Position numbers and translations under genes: made by a program. The notes beneath the pieces are model-generated. The model was not told the DNA's origin. It worked only from the letters and a program-made list of their open reading frames with translations, and made no database searches. Shown here piece after piece: positions 16,540 through 24,319 of a stretch of DNA of 35,335 bases. Position 1 is the first letter of the stretch. Each line of letters begins with the position of its first letter. The DNA comes from Oscillospiraceae bacterium (GTDB lineage: Bacteria; Bacillota; Clostridia; Oscillospirales; Oscillospiraceae), in contig JAIEFH010000142.1 of NCBI GenBank assembly GCA_029067025.1, forward strand, positions 1-35,335. Reading direction: 5' to 3'.

Positions 16540-17304
16540 ATGATTGACTGGGCGGCACTGACCGCGTTTCTGTTTATCACCGCCCGCGTCAGCGGGTTCA
16601 TCCTCTTCAACCCCATCCTGGGGCGCACCAACATCCCCGCCGCGTTCCGCACGGGCATGGCTTTGGTGCTGTCCGTTTTTGTGGCCTCGGCGTCCACCCT
16701 TCAGGTTACCGCGCCGGCAGGCATCATCGAGCTGTGCGTCCGGCTGCTGCTGGAGATCGCGGTGGGCTTTTTGCTGGGGATCGCGGTGAACTTTTTCTTC
16801 TATATCCCGCAGTTGGCGGGTTCCATGATCGATACCCAGATGGGTATGACCATGAATCAGATGTATGACCCGGGTTCGTCCGCCAATCTGTCGGTAACCG
16901 GGCAGCTGCTGAACACCCTGATGACCCTGCTGTTCTTCGCGGGGGGCGGACATCTCACACTGCTGCGGCTGTTCCTCACCTCACAGGACGTCGTGCCCCT
17001 GGGTATGGTGTCCATCGGCCTGCCCGCCTACAATTTGCTGCTGGAGCTGTTCGTGGAGTGCACCGTGCTGGGCGTGAAGCTGTGTATGCCCATACTCGTG
17101 GCGGAGCTTATGGCCCAGGTGGGCATGGGGGTGCTGATGAAAGTCATCCCCCAGATCAACGTGTTTGCCATCAATATCGAGCTGAAGGTCATCGTGGGGC
17201 TGGCGCTGCTGCTGGTGCTGGTCATCCCCTTCAGCGAGTTCCTCCTCCAGGCGGAGGCGGCCATGCTCAACGCGCTCCACGATATTCTGACCCTGACCGG
17301 GTGA
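16540..17304 (+). CDS. fliR: Flagellar export gate protein FliR
   Basis: FliR (254 aa) is the single-copy subunit that closes the FliP/FliQ/FliR export pore. Several long hydrophobic helices are present. Family landmarks include the start LTAFLFITARVSGFILFNPILGR, the middle AGSMIDTQMGMTMNQMYDP, in which the GxxIDxQMGxxM pattern is diagnostic, and VGMGVLMKVIPQINVFAINIELK near residue 200. Its length fits the unfused family; it is not joined to FlhB as in some clostridia. GGGAGGGGG lies upstream of the ATG. An 83-bp gap follows before flhB with no clear promoter. Confidence 0.95.
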   Translation: MIDWAALTAFLFITARVSGFILFNPILGRTNIPAAFRTGMALVLSVFVASASTLQVTAPAGIIELCVRLLLEIAVGFLLGIAVNFFFYIPQLAGSMIDTQMGMTMNQMYDPGSSANLSVTGQLLNTLMTLLFFAGGGHLTLLRLFLTSQDVVPLGMVSIGLPAYNLLLELFVECTVLGVKLCMPILVAELMAQVGMGVLMKVIPQINVFAINIELKVIVGLALLLVLVIPFSEFLLQAEAAMLNALHDILTLTG

Positions 17305-17387
17305 TGTTCTGACAGTACGCATTCACAAAATCCCATCCTCCACCCTTCTGAGGAGCGGGAACGCGCGGCTCAAAGGGGGGACAGACG

Positions 17388-18458
17388 TTGCCCGAGGGAA
17401 ATAAAACAGAAAAAGCAACCCCGAAAAAGCGACGGGACGAACGAAAAAAAGGCAACGTCTTTAAGAGCCAGGACGCGGTGGCGGTGGCTGGCCTGCTGAC
17501 CACTTTTGCCACCCTGTGGCTGCTCACCGGCGCGTTTACCGACCAATTGGGGGGCTTTATGGCCCTTTGCCTGACCACCGTGGGGGAGGAACCCCGGGAG
17601 GTGTCCGGCCTGGCCGGCGAGCTGGAGGTCCAGGGCATCATGGTCATTCTCAAGACCGTGGGCCCGGTGGTGGCGGTGGCCATTCTGGCCGCTGTGGCGG
17701 CCACCTTCGCCCAGACCAAGTTCCTGGTCAGCACGGAATCAATGAAGCCAAAATTCAGCCGGCTCAATCCTTTGGAGGGATTCAAGCGGCTGTTTTCCCT
17801 AAAAAGTCTCGTTGAGACGTTGAAGAATCTGATCAAGATCGTCATTCTGATGGCCATCATCTTCCTGAGCATCCGGGATATGTTCCTGGAGAGCTCCCGC
17901 TACCTGTACACCGACCTGACCGTTGCCGTGGCCCATCTGGTGCAGATGGCAGGTGGAATGGTGATGCGCATTTGCATCGCCTTCGTGGCGGTGGCCGCTC
18001 TGGACTTCTTCTACCAATGGTGGGACTATGAGCGGCAGATGAAAATGACGAAGCAGGAGGTCAAGGAAGAGTACAAACAGATGGAAGGCGACCCCCAGGT
18101 GAAGGGGAAGATCAAGGAGATCCAGCGCCGCCGGGCTCAGCAGCGCATGATGCAGCAGGTGCCTGGGTCGGACGTGGTCATCCGTAACCCTACCCACTTC
18201 GCCGTGGCTCTCCGCTATAAGCCGGATGAGGATGACGCCCCCATTGTGCTGGCCAAGGGCCAGGACAACATCGCCATGCGCATCGTGGAGATCGCCGAGG
18301 AGAACAAAATCGCGGTGGTCGAAAATGTGCCCCTGGCCCGGGCGCTGTATGCCCAGACGGAACTGAACCAGATGATCCCGCCGGATCTGTACGGGCCGGT
18401 GGCGGAGGTGCTGGTGTACATCTTCAAGCTGAACGAAAAGAAGCAGATTGTCAAATAA
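17388..18458 (+). CDS. flhB: Flagellar export switch protein FlhB (TTG start)
   Basis: FlhB (356 aa) is the export gate component whose self-cleavage switches specificity from hook to filament substrates. The N-terminus has the family signature KTEKATPKKRRDERKKGNVFKS. Four membrane helices follow (about 27-50, 85-110, 140-165, 180-205), and the cytoplasmic domain carries the autocleavage motif NPTH at residues 267-270 in VVIRNPTHFAVALRY. The motif is intact, so cleavage between Asn267 and Pro268 is expected. The TTG start at 17388 is seven bases after a G-run; no ATG gives the conserved N-terminus. Confidence 0.96.
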   Translation: MPEGNKTEKATPKKRRDERKKGNVFKSQDAVAVAGLLTTFATLWLLTGAFTDQLGGFMALCLTTVGEEPREVSGLAGELEVQGIMVILKTVGPVVAVAILAAVAATFAQTKFLVSTESMKPKFSRLNPLEGFKRLFSLKSLVETLKNLIKIVILMAIIFLSIRDMFLESSRYLYTDLTVAVAHLVQMAGGMVMRICIAFVAVAALDFFYQWWDYERQMKMTKQEVKEEYKQMEGDPQVKGKIKEIQRRRAQQRMMQQVPGSDVVIRNPTHFAVALRYKPDEDDAPIVLAKGQDNIAMRIVEIAEENKIAVVENVPLARALYAQTELNQMIPPDLYGPVAEVLVYIFKLNEKKQIVK

Positions 18459-18466
18459 GGACCCTA

Positions 18467-18484
18467 GGGCCCCCCACAAAGCCG
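18467..18484 (+). repeat. Short intergenic motif, copy 2
   Basis: GGGCCCCCCACAAAGCCG begins eight bases after the flhB stop and is a near copy of 6214-6231, which lies after fliJ. Here it leads into the structured region 18472-18681. Confidence 0.5.
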
Positions 18485-18529
18485 CCTTAAACGGGGCTCC
18501 CGCAAAAGCGATTTTCAGCTTTTGTGGGG
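18472..18529 (+). other. Hairpin upstream of the flhA-leader repeat
   Basis: CCCCACAAAG (18472-18481) can pair with CTTTTGTGGGG (18519-18529), leaving one bulged T. A competing inner hairpin pairs GCAAAAGC (18502-18509) with GCTTTTGT (18518-18525). The two structures share the right arm and exclude each other. The right arm also overlaps the first bases of the tandem unit at 18523. Confidence 0.5.
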
Positions 18530-18601
18530 AGAGGAGAGACAGCGGAATGAATGAGCGTTCGCCGAAGGCGGAAGCGAGTGATATGAAGCTTGTCTCGACG
18601 A
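18523..18601 (+). repeat. Structured tandem element, unit 1 (flhA leader)
   Basis: This unit runs from TGTGGGGAGAGGA to GACGA. Its outer stem is GAGACAG (18536-18542) with TTGTCTC (18590-18596), and its inner hairpin is GCGTTCGCC (18555-18563) with GGCGGAAGC (18567-18575). Unpaired conserved blocks are CGGAATGA and GAGTGATATG. The second unit follows without a gap. It has the same architecture but different stem sequences. Confidence 0.8.
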
Positions 18602-18681
18602 TGTGGGGAGAGGAGCCGCAACGGAATGAGCAAGCTTTCGGCGTCAGCCGGAAGCGAGTGATATGGAGTTTGCGGCGACGA
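18602..18681 (+). repeat. Structured tandem element, unit 2 (flhA leader)
   Basis: This unit has the same ends and conserved blocks as unit 1. The outer stem is GCCGCAA (18615-18621) with TTGCGGC (18670-18676); the inner hairpin is GCTTTCGGC (18634-18642) with GCCGGAAGC (18647-18655). Compared with unit 1, three outer-stem pairs and one inner-stem pair have changed on both sides at once, keeping pairing. The unit runs directly into AAGGAGG (18681-18687), the ribosome binding site of flhA. Confidence 0.8.
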
Positions 18682-18696
18682 AGGAGGTGACCCGCC

Positions 18697-20802
18697 ATGC
18701 TCAAACGCATTTTAAACAATAGCATAGCGTTGTTCGTGGTGGTCGTGGTCATGTTCCTGTTCATCCCGCTGCACCCCGTGATTCTGGATATCCTGCTCAT
18801 CATCAACATCGGGCTGTCCATCATGATCCTGATGATCACCATGAACATCTCGGAGGCGCTGGATTTCTCCATTTTCCCATCCCTGCTGTTGATTACGACG
18901 CTATTCCGGCTGGGCATGAACGTGTCCAGTACCCGGATGATCCTCACCACCGGCTATCCCGGCGAAGTCATCGAAAACTTTGGTCGGCTGGTCACCCAGG
19001 GCGATATTGTGGTAGGCTTCGTGATCTTCTTTATCATCGTGCTGGTGCAGCTCATTGTCATCACCAAGGGCGCGGAGCGCGTGTCCGAAGTGGCCGCCCG
19101 CTTTACCCTGGACGCCATGCCCGGCAAGCAGATGGCCATTGACGCCGACCTGTCCTCCGGCCTCATTGACGAGCAGCAGGCCCGTATCCGCCGTGAGAAG
19201 ATTCAGAAGGAAGCCGACTTCTACGGCGCCATGGACGGCGCCACCAAGATCGTCAAGGGCGACTCCACCATGTCCATCATCATCACCCTCATCAACCTGG
19301 TGGGCGGTATCATCATCGGCATGGTGGTCAAGGGCGGCAGCATCGGCGACGTGATGCAGCAGTACTGCATCCTGACCATCGGCGACGGCCTGGTGTCCCA
19401 GATCCCATCCCTGATGATCTCCACCGCCACCGGCATGATTGTCACCCGTTCCGTGTCCGAGGGCAGCCTGAACGTGGACGTGATCTCCCAGTTCAAGGCC
19501 CAGCCCCGAGCCATTATGACCACCGGCGTTATCCTGCTGTTCCTGGGTGTCATTCCCGGTACGCCCACCATCCCGCTCCTGGTGGGCGGCGCGGCCCTGG
19601 TGGGCGGCGGATTCTTCGTTACCCGCCAGATGAGCGCCCAGCAGCAGGCGGAGGCCGCCGCGGCCCAGGCTCCCGCCGAGCCCCCTGAGCTGACCGCGCC
19701 CAGCGAGAGCGACTACTACAAGGACATCAACAACGTATATACCCTGCTGTCGGTGGAGCCGGTGGAGATGGAATTCGGCTACAGCCTCATTCCCCTGGTG
19801 GACGAGAGCCACGGCGGCAAGCTCATCAGCCGCATCGTCATCTTCCGGCGGCAGTACGCCCAGGATATGGGCTTTGTCATCCCGTCCATCCGCCTGCACG
19901 ACGGCTCCGCGCTGGGCACCAACCAGTACTGCATCCGCATCAAGGGAGAAGTGGTGGCCCAGGGCGAGATCCTGGTGGATTACTATCTGGCTCTCGAGCC
20001 GCCCAACCCCCTGGGCGAGATCGACGGCATCGAGACCATCGAGCCGGCCTACGGCATCCCCTCCCGGTGGATTCTGCCGGAGAACAAGGAGATGGCGGAG
20101 ATCTACGGCTACAACGTCATCGACCCGCTGTCCGTCATGCTGACCCACCTGGCGGAGACGGTGAAAAAGCACGCCTACGAGCTGCTCAACCGGGCCGAGA
20201 CCATCCGCCTGGTGGACAATCTGAAGCAGACCTCCCCGGAGCTGGTGGAGGAGGCGGTTCCCGCCATCATCCCCTACTCCAAGCTGGAGAAGCTGCTGCG
20301 CAACCTCCTTCAGGAGGGCGTGCCCATCAAGGATCTGGCCACCATCGTAGAGACCGCCGCCGACGCCTTCTCCCAGGGCCGGGATCTGGATATGGCCACC
20401 GAGCAGGTGCGCGGCGCCCTGGCCCGCACCATCACCCGCCGGTTCTGCGAGGACGGCCAGCTCCGGGTCATCACCCTGGACGCCGAGGTGGAGAAGAAGA
20501 TCATCTCCTCCCTCACCCGGAACGAGCAGGGTGTGTACCTGGCCATGGGCCCCGACCTGATGCAGACCATCATCGCCCAAATGGCGGAGCATCTGAAAAA
20601 ATTCGGCGATCTGTCCCAGACGCCGGTCATCCTGGTCAGCCAGGTGATCCGGGGCTATTTCAGCAAAATGATTACCCAATTCTACCCCAATGTCTACGTG
20701 CTGTCCTTCAATGAGATTACCAACACCGTGCAGATCCAGGCCTTGGGCAACATCACCGACCAGACGGCCGCCCAGACCCAGAGAAGGGCGGTGGGCACAT
20801 GA
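18697..20802 (+). CDS. flhA: Flagellar export gate protein FlhA
   Basis: FlhA (701 aa) forms the nonameric ring of the export gate that binds chaperone-substrate complexes and uses the ion gradient. Residues 1-320 hold eight membrane helices with the FHIPEP-family landmarks FRLGMNVSSTRMIL, FTLDAMPGKQMAIDADL and GDGLVSQIPSLMISTATG. A linker rich in Ala/Gln/Pro (about 313-335) leads to the four-part cytoplasmic domain, with HLAETVKKHAYELL and PVILVSQVIRGYFSKM near the end. The ATG is nine bases after AAGGAGG, which directly adjoins the repeat element upstream. The stop overlaps the sigma factor start (ATGA). Confidence 0.96.
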   Translation: MLKRILNNSIALFVVVVVMFLFIPLHPVILDILLIINIGLSIMILMITMNISEALDFSIFPSLLLITTLFRLGMNVSSTRMILTTGYPGEVIENFGRLVTQGDIVVGFVIFFIIVLVQLIVITKGAERVSEVAARFTLDAMPGKQMAIDADLSSGLIDEQQARIRREKIQKEADFYGAMDGATKIVKGDSTMSIIITLINLVGGIIIGMVVKGGSIGDVMQQYCILTIGDGLVSQIPSLMISTATGMIVTRSVSEGSLNVDVISQFKAQPRAIMTTGVILLFLGVIPGTPTIPLLVGGAALVGGGFFVTRQMSAQQQAEAAAAQAPAEPPELTAPSESDYYKDINNVYTLLSVEPVEMEFGYSLIPLVDESHGGKLISRIVIFRRQYAQDMGFVIPSIRLHDGSALGTNQYCIRIKGEVVAQGEILVDYYLALEPPNPLGEIDGIETIEPAYGIPSRWILPENKEMAEIYGYNVIDPLSVMLTHLAETVKKHAYELLNRAETIRLVDNLKQTSPELVEEAVPAIIPYSKLEKLLRNLLQEGVPIKDLATIVETAADAFSQGRDLDMATEQVRGALARTITRRFCEDGQLRVITLDAEVEKKIISSLTRNEQGVYLAMGPDLMQTIIAQMAEHLKKFGDLSQTPVILVSQVIRGYFSKMITQFYPNVYVLSFNEITNTVQIQALGNITDQTAAQTQRRAVGT

Positions 20803-21641
20803 GCGCGGGCGTTGTCCGGCGGAGATACACCCCGGACGAGGTCGAGGCCATGCCCACCCCCGAGCTGCTCTCCCTCTACAAGCAGACCGGGGATGAGGAG
20901 CTGAAGTGGCCCCTGGTGCTGCGGTATGAGGGCCTCATCAAGAGCGCGGCGCTGCAGATACGGGGTGTGTACAGCAGCTTTGCCCAGGTGGACGACATCG
21001 TCAGCGAGGGCATCCTCACTCTGCTCAGCTCCATCGACAAGTTTGACCCGGACAAGGGCATCAAGTTTGAGACCTACGTGGCCAAGCGTATCCGCGGCAT
21101 GGTCATCGACCTGGCCCGGAAGCAGGACTGGCTGCCCCGGAATATCCGGCAGCGGGCCAAGGAGATCGACGCCGCTGTGTCCAATCTGGCCAATGAGCTG
21201 GGGCGCTTCCCCACCGACCACGAGGTGGCGGATCACTTGGGTATGCCCACCGACAAGTACCAGAAGGAGGCCGCCCGGGTGGCGCTGAGCAACACCCTGT
21301 CCCTGGACGCGCTGATGGACGCCCGGGATTTGGAGGGCCACCGCTTTGAGGTGTCCTCTGAGGATCCCACCGTCCAGCCGGAGACTGTGCTGGAGGATCA
21401 GGAGCTCCAGCAGACCCTGGCCCAGGGCGTCGCCGCCCTCCAGGAAAACGAGCAGATCGTCTTGTCCCTCTATTATGAGAAAAACCTTCATATGAAAGAG
21501 ATCGCTCAGGTGATGGGGGTCAGCGAACCCCGCATCTCCCAGATCCACTCCCGGGCCATCCAGAAGCTGCGGGATCATATGGGCGCGTACATGAACAGCG
21601 AAGCCCCACAGAAAACCTCTAAAAAGCGGAAGAAGGTATGA
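20799..21641 (+). CDS. fliA: RNA polymerase sigma-28 factor FliA/SigD
   Basis: This is the 280-aa flagellar sigma factor that directs transcription of late genes such as flagellin, cap and chemotaxis genes. Region 2 is seen as DDIVSEGILTLLSSIDKFDPDKGIKFETYVAKRIRGMVID, with the sigma-28 signature RKQDWLPRNIRQRAKEI just after it. Region 3 runs to about residue 195 (NELGRFPTDHEVADHLGM). Region 4 ends with the helix-turn-helix MKEIAQVMGVSEPRISQIHSRA. Its start overlaps the flhA stop by four bases, so its synthesis is probably coupled to that of the export gate. No flhF, flhG or cheA/B/W genes lie between flhA and this gene, unlike Bacillus. FlgM was not seen in the window. Confidence 0.95.
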   Translation: MSAGVVRRRYTPDEVEAMPTPELLSLYKQTGDEELKWPLVLRYEGLIKSAALQIRGVYSSFAQVDDIVSEGILTLLSSIDKFDPDKGIKFETYVAKRIRGMVIDLARKQDWLPRNIRQRAKEIDAAVSNLANELGRFPTDHEVADHLGMPTDKYQKEAARVALSNTLSLDALMDARDLEGHRFEVSSEDPTVQPETVLEDQELQQTLAQGVAALQENEQIVLSLYYEKNLHMKEIAQVMGVSEPRISQIHSRAIQKLRDHMGAYMNSEAPQKTSKKRKKV

Positions 21642-21647
21642 TGCAAG

Positions 21648-22400
21648 ATGTTTAAGGGCTTTTATAACCTCACATCGGGGATGCTGACCCAGCAGCGCCA
21701 CTTGAACGTGGTGGGCAACAACATGGTGAACATCTCCACCGCGGGCTTTAAGGAGAGCCGGTACACCGCCACTACCTTTGATGACGTGATGTATACCCGC
21801 GTGGGCAACAAGGAGAAGGAGTATACCGAGATCGGGCGGCAGAGCTATATCCGGGCCAACAGCGAGATCTACGTCACCTATGACCAGGGCATCCCGGAGC
21901 CCACCGACATCCCCCTGGATTTCGCCATCATGGGGGACGGCTTCTTCGCCATCCAGCAGGAGGACGGAAATACCGTCTACACCCGGGCGGGCAGCTTCTC
22001 CCTGGACGATGAGGGCTATCTGTGCTTCCCCGGCGTGGGCCGGGTGCTGAGCAACGAAGGCCAGCCCATTGTTCTGGGCACCGACAAGCTGGAAGTGGAC
22101 GGGTTTGGCAACATCTCCCAGAAGGACGGCGGCTATTTGGGCCGCTTGGGCGTGTACAACTTTGAGGATCTGGAGCAGTTGGAGCACAACGACGCGGGCT
22201 TCTTCACCGGAGAGGGCGCGGAGGCCATGGAGACGCCCCAGGTCATGTGGAAGTACCTGGAGCGCTCCAACGTGGATATGATCCGCCAGATGACCGATAT
22301 GCTCACCTGCCAGCGCGCCCTGCAGAGCGCGGCTTCGGTGACGAAGATGTACGATGAGGTTATGGGCCACGCCGCCAGCGACGTGGGCCGGTTAGGATGA
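21648..22400 (+). CDS. Flagellar rod protein, FlgF/FlgG family (first copy)
   Basis: This 250-aa protein is a rod-type subunit. Its N-terminus has the rod/hook signature LNVVGNNMVNISTAGFKES, the middle has LDFAIMGDGFFAIQQEDGNTVYTRAGSFSLDDEGYLC, and the C-terminal helix reads VDMIRQMTDMLTCQRALQSAASV. It is one of two adjacent paralogues; FlgF and FlgG (FlhO/FlhP in Bacillus) cannot be told apart firmly by eye. The C-terminal LxCQRALQSAA helix with a clear MGDGFF core resembles the distal rod FlgG type. It starts six bases after the sigma factor stop. Confidence 0.9.
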   Translation: MFKGFYNLTSGMLTQQRHLNVVGNNMVNISTAGFKESRYTATTFDDVMYTRVGNKEKEYTEIGRQSYIRANSEIYVTYDQGIPEPTDIPLDFAIMGDGFFAIQQEDGNTVYTRAGSFSLDDEGYLCFPGVGRVLSNEGQPIVLGTDKLEVDGFGNISQKDGGYLGRLGVYNFEDLEQLEHNDAGFFTGEGAEAMETPQVMWKYLERSNVDMIRQMTDMLTCQRALQSAASVTKMYDEVMGHAASDVGRLG

Positions 22401-22411
22401 GGTGAGAGAGC

Positions 22412-23155
22412 ATGAATCAATCCTTTTATATCGGCGCTGTGGGCGCCCAGATGCAGCAGCGGCGGATGAACATCATCGGCGACAACATCGCCAACCTGAA
22501 CACCGTGGGCTTCAAGGCCGACCGTTCCGATTTCACCGCCCTGATGTATCAGAACCACAGGGGCGCCGAGGAAGAGCTGCCCATGGGCGTGGGCACCCGG
22601 CTGCTGATGACCTCCACCAACTTTGCCCAGGGGCCGGTGGTGGACAACCAGCGCACCCTGGACTACATGATCGAGGGGGACGGGTTCTTCGCCCTGGTGG
22701 ATCTGGCCACCGGCGAGGTCAGCTACACCCGCAACGGCGCTTTTGTCATGTCCGAGCTGGAGCGGGCCACCGGCGAGGTGGACGAGAACGGCCAGCCCGT
22801 GATGAACAAGGTATTTTGCCTGGGAGACAACGAGGGCCGCTTTGTACTCAGCGATCAGGGCGGCCTCATTGAGGTCACCGACCCCTCGGAGAAGCTGCCC
22901 ATCGGTATCTTCGATTACGCCAACTATAACGGGATGCAGCAGCTGAACGACACCCGCTATATGCCCATCGACAAGAACGGGGGACTTTGGTACGGCACCG
23001 GCAATCTCATCCAGGGAGTGCTGGAAGGCTCCAACGCCGATTTGGCGGAGGAGTACACCAAGGTCATCGAATCCCAGCGGGCGTACGGCATGGCGCTGAA
23101 GATGGTGCTCACCTCCGATGAGATCGAAGCCACCATCAATGGCCTGCGCAACTAA
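22412..23155 (+). CDS. Flagellar rod protein, FlgF/FlgG family (second copy)
   Basis: This 247-aa protein is a paralogue of the gene just upstream. The N-terminal signature is MNIIGDNIANLNTVGFKAD, the core strand is YMIEGDGFFALVD, and the C-terminus is LAEEYTKVIESQRAYGMALKMVLTSDEIEATINGLRN. The ESQRAYGMALKM helix and final T-DE-E-TINxLR are typical of FlgG/FlgF carboxy ends. It has 11 bp before it, with GAGGTGAGAG as ribosome binding site. The pair presumably makes the two rod layers; which is proximal is not settled here. Confidence 0.9.
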   Translation: MNQSFYIGAVGAQMQQRRMNIIGDNIANLNTVGFKADRSDFTALMYQNHRGAEEELPMGVGTRLLMTSTNFAQGPVVDNQRTLDYMIEGDGFFALVDLATGEVSYTRNGAFVMSELERATGEVDENGQPVMNKVFCLGDNEGRFVLSDQGGLIEVTDPSEKLPIGIFDYANYNGMQQLNDTRYMPIDKNGGLWYGTGNLIQGVLEGSNADLAEEYTKVIESQRAYGMALKMVLTSDEIEATINGLRN

Positions 23156-23168
23156 GGAGGGAGACTGA

Positions 23169-23795
23169 ATGGCGATTAAAAATTACGACGAGCTGAACTC
23201 GCTGGAGCTGGACACGCTCCGGGAGATCGGCAGCATGGGCACCGGCAACGCGGCCACCGCCCTGTCCCAGATGCTGGGGCGGGAGGTGCGCATCACGCTG
23301 CCCGAGGTGCGCATCATGGGCTACAACGAGGCCATTGAGTGGATCGGCGGCCCGGAGGAGATCACCGCCGGCGTGCTGGTGAAGCTCAGCGGGCAGATGA
23401 CCGGCATCATGCTGTCGGTGCAGCCGCTGGAATTCGTCAACATTGTGCTGGAGAGCATGATGGAGAAAACGGTGTCCGACTACACCGAGCTCACCGATAT
23501 GGAGCACTCCGCCCTGGTGGAGGTGGGCAACATCATGATTTCCACCTTCATCAACGCGCTGAGCGGCCTGTCCGGCATAGATGTGAGCCTCACGGTGCCC
23601 GCTTTCACCGTGGATATGCAAGGGGCCATCCTGGCCGTGCCCATGGCGGAATACGGCGGACAGTCCGACTATATCATGACCATCGGGGGCAACTTTGTCA
23701 GCGACAACAAGCAGGTTCCCTGCCGCCTGCTGCTGTCGCCCGACCTCAGGTCGCTGAATGCTTTATTACGGAAGCTGGGCGTAAGTGATGGTTGA
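23169..23795 (+). CDS. cheC: CheY-P phosphatase CheC
   Basis: CheC (208 aa) removes phosphate from CheY-P and binds CheD to tune adaptation. Two pseudo-symmetric halves each normally carry an ExxN active site. The second is intact, E118/N121 in ALVEVGNIMIST. The first reads E19-I-G-S22 in LREIGSMGTGNAATALS, so the asparagine is replaced by serine. The AAG codon context is clean, so this is not a frameshift. In Bacillus both sites exist, with the second dominant. The gene follows a good GGAGGGAGA ribosome binding site and overlaps cheD by eight bases, which fits the CheC-CheD partnership. Confidence 0.95.
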   Translation: MAIKNYDELNSLELDTLREIGSMGTGNAATALSQMLGREVRITLPEVRIMGYNEAIEWIGGPEEITAGVLVKLSGQMTGIMLSVQPLEFVNIVLESMMEKTVSDYTELTDMEHSALVEVGNIMISTFINALSGLSGIDVSLTVPAFTVDMQGAILAVPMAEYGGQSDYIMTIGGNFVSDNKQVPCRLLLSPDLRSLNALLRKLGVSDG

Positions 23796-24270
23796 TAACA
23801 AGATCACCATTGGTATCGCGGATATGAAGATGGCCAAAGGGGAGGGTATGTTGGTCACCTACGCGCTGGGGTCCTGCATCGGCATCTGCCTGCACGACCC
23901 GGTTCTCAAGCTGGGGGCGTTGATCCATATTATGCTGCCGGTCAATATGGAGGCGGGGCGCAAAAACACGATGAAGTATGCCGATACCGGGATCAGAGAG
24001 ACCTTGAAGCAGATGGAGGCCATGGGCGCCAGCCGCTCCAGGATCACCGCCAAGATCGCCGGCGGGGCCATGATGTTCAAGGACGGCACGGGCTCCTTGG
24101 GCAACATTGGGCAGAGAAATATCGAGAGCGTGAAGCTCAACCTGAGAAAAGAGGGCATCCACCTGCTGAAGGAGGATGTGGGCGGGTCGGTGGCCCGCAC
24201 CCTGCTTTTTGACGTGAACAGCGGCTTGGGCTGCGTGCGCTGCTACGGCCGGCCGGAGCTTATCATTTGA
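23788..24270 (+). CDS. cheD: Chemoreceptor glutamine deamidase CheD
   Basis: CheD (160 aa) deamidates glutamines on chemoreceptors and binds CheC. The catalytic set is present with the same spacing as in the Thermotoga enzyme: T24, C30 in ALGSCIGIC and H47 in LIHIMLP. Family segments KYADTGI and KIAGGAMMF are also present. The ATG at 23788 overlaps the cheC stop by eight bases; a GTG three bases earlier is a less likely start. It is followed by a 49-bp gap with the cheV ribosome binding site. Confidence 0.95.
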   Translation: MVDNKITIGIADMKMAKGEGMLVTYALGSCIGICLHDPVLKLGALIHIMLPVNMEAGRKNTMKYADTGIRETLKQMEAMGASRSRITAKIAGGAMMFKDGTGSLGNIGQRNIESVKLNLRKEGIHLLKEDVGGSVARTLLFDVNSGLGCVRCYGRPELII

Positions 24271-24319
24271 CAGAGCAGAGCCCGCCCCGGCGGGCCCCAG
24301 ATTGAAGGGAGAGTTGGAA

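Noticed and set aside
18448..18690. An 80-codon plus-strand frame through the flhB-flhA gap
   Set aside because: It starts inside flhB, runs across both structured repeat units, and ends in an Arg run; the sequence is constrained by stem pairing rather than by codons.
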